NCBI GenBank assembly: GCA_009773995.1
Contig: VSMY01000062.1
Span: forward strand, 1-15,916
Source of the DNA: Oscillibacter sp.
Lineage (GTDB): Bacteria; Bacillota; Clostridia; Oscillospirales; Oscillospiraceae
Reading direction: 5' to 3'
DNA: 15,916 nt
In this document: positions 12,294 to 15,916 of the stretch, in pieces
Numbering within the stretch: the first letter of the stretch is position 1
Layout: every line of letters begins with the position of its first letter
Notes under the pieces: model-generated
The model's input: the letters and a program-made list of their open reading frames with translations, nothing else
Databases searched by the model: none
What the model was told of the DNA's origin: nothing
Made by a program: the position numbers and the translations under genes

Positions 12294-13229
12294 TTACTTC
12301 TTCGGCTCCTCGCCCTCAAACACGGCCTTGGCGCTGGCGGCCAGGCCCGCCAGGCCCTGGAGCTCACTGGGGATGATGATTTTCGTTGCCTTGCCGTCGG
12401 CCACCTTCTGCATGGCCTCCAGGGCTTTCAGCTTCACCACCTGGTCGTTGGGGGCGGCGGCGTTCAGAAGCCGCAGGGAGTCCGCCAGGGCCGTCTGGAC
12501 CCTTGTAATGGCCTCGGCCTCGGCCTCCGCCGCCATGATGCGGGCCTGCTTCTCGCCCTCGGCCTGGAGAATCGCCGCCTCCTTGGCCGCCGTGGCCCGG
12601 AGGATGGCCGCCTGCTTCTCGCCCTCGGCCACCAGCACCTGGGACTCCTTCTGGCCCTTGGCCTGGAGGACGGATTCCCGGCGCTCCCGCTCGGCCTTCA
12701 TCTGCTTTTCCATGGCGTTCTGGATGTCCTTGGGCGGGATGATGTTTTTCAGCTCCACCCGGTTGACCTTGATGCCCCAGGGGTCCGTGGCCTCGTCCAG
12801 GATGGCCCGCATCCGGGAGTTGATGATGTCCCGGCTGGTGAGGGACTGTTCCAGGTCCATGTCGCCGATGATGTTCCGCAGGGTGGTGGCCGTCAGGTTT
12901 TCAATGGCGTTCATGGGGTGCTCCACGCCGTAGGTGTAGAGCTTGGGGTCCGTAATTTGGAAATAGATCACCGTATCAATCTGCATGGTGACGTTGTCTT
13001 TCGTGATGACGGGCTGGGGCGGGAAGTCCGCCACCTGCTCCTTCAGGGATACCTTCTTCACTACCCGCATGACGAAGGGCACCTTGACGTGAGGGCCCTG
13101 GTTCCACACGGCGTGGAACTGGCCCAGCCACTCCACCACGTAGGCCCGGGACTGCTGGACGATATGGACGTTGGAGATGATCAGGATGACCAGCAGGACG
13201 ATGACGACGGAAATGGGAATCCACCACAT
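12294..13229 (-). CDS. SPFH/band 7 (stomatin/prohibitin-like) membrane protein
   Basis: A 311-aa protein with an N-terminal membrane anchor (about 4-22, IPISVVIVLLVILIISN). An SPFH domain follows (about 25-190), with the recognisable VITKDNVTMQIDTVIYFQIT and IIGDMDLEQSLTSRDIIN. A long Ala/Glu-rich coiled coil (about 180-245, repeats of the AEGEKQAAILRA type) completes it. Such proteins form large rings or scaffolds that organise membrane domains and assist protein quality control. The start codon overlaps the stop of the NfeD gene by one base (TAATG), with GGAGG upstream, so translation is probably coupled. SPFH-NfeD pairing is a classical association. Confidence 0.93.
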   Translation of the reverse strand: MWWIPISVVIVLLVILIISNVHIVQQSRAYVVEWLGQFHAVWNQGPHVKVPFVMRVVKKVSLKEQVADFPPQPVITKDNVTMQIDTVIYFQITDPKLYTYGVEHPMNAIENLTATTLRNIIGDMDLEQSLTSRDIINSRMRAILDEATDPWGIKVNRVELKNIIPPKDIQNAMEKQMKAERERRESVLQAKGQKESQVLVAEGEKQAAILRATAAKEAAILQAEGEKQARIMAAEAEAEAITRVQTALADSLRLLNAAAPNDQVVKLKALEAMQKVADGKATKIIIPSELQGLAGLAASAKAVFEGEEPKK

Positions 13230-13699
13230 TACTTTGTTACCTCCACTTTCTCTGAATATTGGACCAGGAGCTTGACGCCCTCGATCTTCTGTACCTTCAC
13301 CTGGGTCCCGGCGGGGATGGGGCCGCCGTCCACGCTGCGGGCGGTCCAGGTTTTGCCGTCCACGTAGACGGCGCCGGAGGCCGTTTCGTTATCCACGGCC
13401 TCGGTGACCTTGGCCGTCATGCCCACCACCCGGTCGGAGTTGGTGGGAATATGGGGCCGGGTCATAAAGCGCCGGACCAGGGGCCGGGTGGCGGCCAGCG
13501 CCAGGGCGGACACCACGGCGAATACCAGGACCTGGGTGGCCTCCGGAGTCAGCCCGCCCAGGGCCCAGCCGGACATACAGGCGACGAGGCCCGCCAGGGA
13601 CCCGACTACAAACCAGATGGAGACCATGCTCTCCGTGACCACCTCGGCCACGCCGAAAAGAACAATCGCCCCCAGCCAGAGCCAAATGAACATGCTCAT
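13229..13699 (-). CDS. NfeD-like membrane protein
   Basis: A 156-aa short-form NfeD protein: three hydrophobic segments (about 3-21, 26-46, 55-75) and then a small soluble beta domain (about 90-150, OB-fold type, with GAVYVDGKTWTARSVDG). NfeD proteins partner SPFH/band-7 proteins and here the genes overlap by one base. The start is ATG 13699, which has AAAGGAGG 7 bases upstream; an in-frame upstream extension of 25 codons crosses the promoter and is not supported. Confidence 0.9.
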   Translation of the reverse strand: MSMFIWLWLGAIVLFGVAEVVTESMVSIWFVVGSLAGLVACMSGWALGGLTPEATQVLVFAVVSALALAATRPLVRRFMTRPHIPTNSDRVVGMTAKVTEAVDNETASGAVYVDGKTWTARSVDGGPIPAGTQVKVQKIEGVKLLVQYSEKVEVTK

Positions 13700-13739
13700 A
13701 AGAATGCCTCCTTTCCAATGGGCCTCAGCTTTCTTATTC

Positions 13740-13748
13740 AGTATAGCA
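13740..13748 (-). promoter_or_regulatory. Extended -10 promoter of the nfeD-SPFH operon
   Basis: On the minus strand TGC TATACT (13748-13740) lies 40 bases before the NfeD start. No convincing -35 is seen. Confidence 0.55.
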
Positions 13749-13822
13749 TACCTTCCGGGGAAAAAGTGTTTCATTTCAGTAACAATTCACAAGAGGGGCT
13801 GAAACTCGACCTCACAGGGGAG

Positions 13823-13851
13823 TTGAAAACCCTTGAAACTCCTGCTATACT
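13823..13851 (+). promoter_or_regulatory. Promoter of the RNA methyltransferase gene
   Basis: TTGAAA (13823-13828), a 17-bp spacer ending in TGC and TATACT (13846-13851): a good -35 plus extended -10. The leader is about 27 bases. Confidence 0.75.
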
Positions 13852-13884
13852 GAGCTATCCGAACAAGAAAGGGAGGGACTCTTT

Positions 13885-14997
13885 TTGGTACTGACCGTCC
13901 CCTGCCTCCTGGGCCTGGAGGCCCTGGTGGCCGACGAGATGAAGCGCCTGGGCGTAAAAAACGTCCGGGCCGAAAACGGCCGGGTCCACTGCGACGGCGG
14001 CCTGGCGGACATTGCCCGGCTGAACATCGGCCTGCGCTGCGGGGCCCGGGTGCTGATGGAGCTGGGGGAACCCTTCCCCGCTCCGGACTTCGAGGCCCTG
14101 TTCCAGGGCGTGCTGGCTCTGCCCTGGGAGGACTTCATCCCCAGGGACGGGGAATTTCCCGTGAAGGGCTATTCCCTGAACTCCGCCCTGCACTCCGTTC
14201 CCGCCTGCCAGGCCATCGTGAAAAAGGCCGCCGCCCGGCGGCTGGGGAACGCCTACGGCTGCGAGACCCTGCCGGAGACGGGGGACCGCTATCAGATTCA
14301 ATTCGCCATCGTCAAGGACCGGGCCTCTCTCTACCTGGACACCTCCGGCGAGGGGCTCTACAAGCGGGGCTACCGGGCGCAGAATATGGGCGCGCCGTTG
14401 CGGGAGACCCTGGCGGCGGCGCTGGTGACCCTCTCCCGCTACCGGGGGAAGGACCCCTTCTGCGATCCCTTCTGCGGCTCCGGCACCATTCCCATCGAGG
14501 CGGCGCTCATCGCCAAAAACCGGGCTCCGGGTCTGGACCGGCGCTTTGCCGCCCAGAGGTGGAAGGCCATGGACCCCAAGCTGTGGATGGATGCGGCGGA
14601 GGAGGCCCAGGACAGGGAATTCCACGGGAACTACGACATCTGGGGCGGGGATATCGACCCGGCGGCGGTGGAGCTGGCCCGGCACAACGCGGCCCTGGCG
14701 GGCGTGGAGGACTGCGTGCGCTTCGAGGAGGCGGACGCGGGGAAATTCCATCGAAGCAGCGAATACGGCCAGCTGGTGACGAACCCGCCCTACGGCGAGC
14801 GGCTGCTGGAGAAGGAGGAGGCGGAGGCGCTGTATCGGAGCTTCGGCAAGGCCCTGGAGGACCTGCCGCCGAAATGGCGGGTGATTGTGCTGAGCTCCCA
14901 CACGGAGTTTGAACGGTGCTTCGGCCGCCCGGCGGACAAGAAGCGGAAGCTGTACAACGGCATGCTGAAATGCGACGCGTTTTTCTATGGGAAGTGA
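13885..14997 (+). CDS. THUMP-domain class I SAM-dependent RNA methyltransferase (RlmL-type)
   Basis: A 370-aa protein of the COG0116 type, which methylates guanine N2 in 23S rRNA in characterised members. It has an N-terminal ferredoxin-like/THUMP part (about 1-155) and a C-terminal Rossmann methyltransferase. There the SAM loop is DPFCGSG (194-200), the acidic site is WGGDIDPAAVELA, and the catalytic NPPY (300-303) is typical of N-methylation of bases. The start is TTG 13885, the only start in reach of the GGGAGGG ribosome site (13870-13876, 8-base gap); the reading MVLTVPCLLGLEALVADE matches the family beginning. The exact target base is not deducible here. Confidence 0.9.
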   Translation: MVLTVPCLLGLEALVADEMKRLGVKNVRAENGRVHCDGGLADIARLNIGLRCGARVLMELGEPFPAPDFEALFQGVLALPWEDFIPRDGEFPVKGYSLNSALHSVPACQAIVKKAAARRLGNAYGCETLPETGDRYQIQFAIVKDRASLYLDTSGEGLYKRGYRAQNMGAPLRETLAAALVTLSRYRGKDPFCDPFCGSGTIPIEAALIAKNRAPGLDRRFAAQRWKAMDPKLWMDAAEEAQDREFHGNYDIWGGDIDPAAVELARHNAALAGVEDCVRFEEADAGKFHRSSEYGQLVTNPPYGERLLEKEEAEALYRSFGKALEDLPPKWRVIVLSSHTEFERCFGRPADKKRKLYNGMLKCDAFFYGK

Positions 14998-15030
14998 AAA
15001 AAGAGGGAGCGGGAATTTTCCCGCTCCCCT
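14997..15030. terminator. Hairpin after the methyltransferase gene
   Basis: GGGAGCGGGAA (15005-15015) pairs perfectly with TTCCCGCTCCC (15018-15028). The plus-strand tail is poor in U, while six A (14997-15002) would give a U6 tail on the minus strand. It probably ends the methyltransferase transcript, but it looks better as a minus-strand terminator although no minus-strand gene is nearby. Confidence 0.55.
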
Positions 15031-15031
15031 C

Positions 15032-15060
15032 TTGCAACGGGGAGGAAAGTGTGGCATAAT
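15032..15060 (+). promoter_or_regulatory. Promoter of tRNA-Ser
   Basis: TTGCAA (15032-15037), a 17-bp spacer and TGG CATAAT (15052-15060): an extended -10 promoter 26 bases before the tRNA. Confidence 0.65.
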
Positions 15061-15086
15061 AAATAGCGTTCCGGCAGCGCCGGTTT

Positions 15087-15178
15087 GGAGATGTACCCAA
15101 GTGGCTGAAGGGTCCGCACTCGAAATGCGGTAGGCGCCTCAAAAGCGCGCGGGGGTTCAAATCCCTCCATCTCCGCCA
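15087..15178 (+). tRNA. tRNA-Ser (anticodon CGA), CCA encoded
   Basis: The acceptor stem GGAGATG (15087-15093) pairs with CATCTCC (15168-15174), followed by discriminator G (15175) and an encoded CCA (15176-15178). The anticodon stem CCGCA/TGCGG (15114-15118, 15126-15130) encloses the loop CTCGAAA, anticodon CGA (15121-15123), reading UCG. A long variable arm, and the T arm with GGTTCAAATCC, fit a class II serine tRNA of 92 nt. The discriminator G is the serine identity base. Confidence 0.96.
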
Positions 15179-15179
15179 A

Positions 15180-15217
15180 GCGGCCCTGGGAGTACCGCTC
15201 CCGGGGCCGCCTTTTTT
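15180..15217 (+). terminator. Terminator of tRNA-Ser
   Basis: A 13-bp stem (15180-15192 with 15198-15210, one G-T pair) followed by C and six T, directly after the tRNA. Confidence 0.92.
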
Positions 15218-15242
15218 CAACTACCATGAGGGAGGAATACCC

Positions 15243-15916
15243 ATGAGCAGTCTCTTCATCAAAAACGCCTCGGCCGTCGTCACCTGCGATAACCGGGATA
15301 CGGTACTGGAAAACGCCGGGGTCCTTATCCGGGACGGAGCAATCGCCTACCTTGGGCCGGAGCCCCAAGCGGCGGACGAGACCCTGGACGCCTCGGGCTG
15401 CATCGTCTATCCGGGGCTCATCAATACCCACCATCATCTCTACCAGACCTTCAGCCGGAACCTGCCCCAGGTGCAGAACCTGGAGCTGTTTGACTGGCTC
15501 CGGGCGCTGTATGAGATTTGGAAGAACCTGGACGGCGAGGCCATCTACCACAGCTCCATCGTGGGCATGGGGGAGCTGCTGAAAACCGGGTGCACCACCG
15601 TTTTCGACCACCACTACGTCTTCCCCGGCGGGGCCTCCCTGGCCCTGCTGGACGCGCAATTCGCCGCGGCAGAGGCTCTTGGGGTGCGGATGTACGCCTC
15701 CCGGGGCAGCATGGACCTAAGCAAAAAAGACGGCGGCCTGCCCCCGGACAGCGTGGTCCAGACCGTGGACGAGATTCTCCGGGACTGCCGGGCGGCGGTG
15801 GAGAAGTACCACGACCCCCGCCCCCTCTCCATGCGGATGCTGGCCCTGGCCCCCTGTTCCCCGTTCAGCGTCTCGGCGGAGCTGCTGCGCCAGTCCGCCC
15901 TGCTGGCCCGAGACTT
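15243..15916 (+). CDS. Amidohydrolase, 8-oxoguanine deaminase-like (3' end cut off)
   Basis: The first 224 residues of a metal-dependent hydrolase of the COG0402 type. The metal-binding motif is PGLINTHHHLYQTF (57-70), with H63 and H65 as the HxH pair. The stretches NLELFDW, SRGSMDLSKKDGGLPPDSVV and LALAPCSPFSVS match the pattern I recall for 8-oxoguanine deaminase and hydroxyatrazine-type aminohydrolases. The reaction would be deamination of an oxidised purine (8-oxoguanine to urate) in the cytosol, feeding purine catabolism. ATG 15243 has GGAGG 8 bases before it. The gene runs past the window end, so the rest of the metal site is unseen. Relation to other guanine/cytosine deaminases is possible. 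Confidence 0.8.
   Translation, partial: MSSLFIKNASAVVTCDNRDTVLENAGVLIRDGAIAYLGPEPQAADETLDASGCIVYPGLINTHHHLYQTFSRNLPQVQNLELFDWLRALYEIWKNLDGEAIYHSSIVGMGELLKTGCTTVFDHHYVFPGGASLALLDAQFAAAEALGVRMYASRGSMDLSKKDGGLPPDSVVQTVDEILRDCRAAVEKYHDPRPLSMRMLALAPCSPFSVSAELLRQSALLARD

Noticed and set aside
13855..15057. Minus-strand ORF of 400 codons opposite the RNA methyltransferase
   Set aside because: Shadow frame; the plus strand has complete SAM and NPPY motifs and a promoter.
15087..15217. tRNA-Ser as an integration site of a mobile element
   Set aside because: No integrase gene or duplicated tRNA 3' end is present in the window.
1..15916. CRISPR array, insertion sequence or prophage genes
   Set aside because: No regularly spaced repeats, transposase or phage structural genes were seen on either strand.

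Overview
The window is GC-rich with compact Firmicutes-style gene organisation: strong AGGAGG ribosome sites, sigma-A promoters, U-tailed terminators, a T-box leader and a CCA-encoding tRNA. High GC with these traits, together with meso-DAP and proline-transport genes, fits a gut Clostridia of the Oscillospiraceae type (Flavonifractor/Lawsonibacter-like). This placement is inferred from style, not from a database match.

Layout. 1-113 (-): start of a lipoprotein gene. 319-2370 (+): pfkA and an aldo/keto reductase with a ferredoxin-like tail, 12 bp apart behind one consensus promoter. 2402-2492: back-to-back terminators. 2514-4659 (-): a DapF-type epimerase followed by an SDF-family amino-acid/dicarboxylate symporter. 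4771-5058: a putative type I toxin-antitoxin locus with a 27-aa membrane peptide. 5091-6400 (+): a TetR regulator overlapping a lipoprotein gene. 6621-8153 (+): a PutP-type sodium/solute symporter. 8212-11370 (+): a leucine T-box leader, a DUF2500 membrane protein and leuS. 11485-11749: a second putative type I toxin-antitoxin locus, Fst-like in design. 11746-12242: a ribbon-helix-helix gene (-) diverging from a 62-aa helical protein gene (+) across an AT-rich spacer carrying palindromes. 12294-13699 (-): NfeD and SPFH/band-7 proteins, overlapping by one base. 13885-14997 (+): a THUMP/RlmL-type RNA methyltransferase with a TTG start. 15087-15178 (+): tRNA-Ser(CGA). 15243 to the end (+): an 8-oxoguanine-deaminase-like amidohydrolase, cut off by the window.

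Most genes are housekeeping: glycolysis, cell-wall DAP, leucyl-tRNA charging, rRNA modification and membrane maintenance. The two small-peptide loci stand out. Each pairs a 27-28 aa hydrophobic peptide with a convergent consensus promoter downstream. Each has a CCTCC that can fold onto the peptide's Shine-Dalgarno across a 7-nt loop. Each repeats the peptide's translation-start region downstream, so the convergent RNA would carry its complement. This is the design of Fst/par-type type I systems. Other points of interest are an SDF transporter with changes at key substrate and sodium positions beside a DapF variant, and a DUF2500 gene placed inside a leucine T-box operon.
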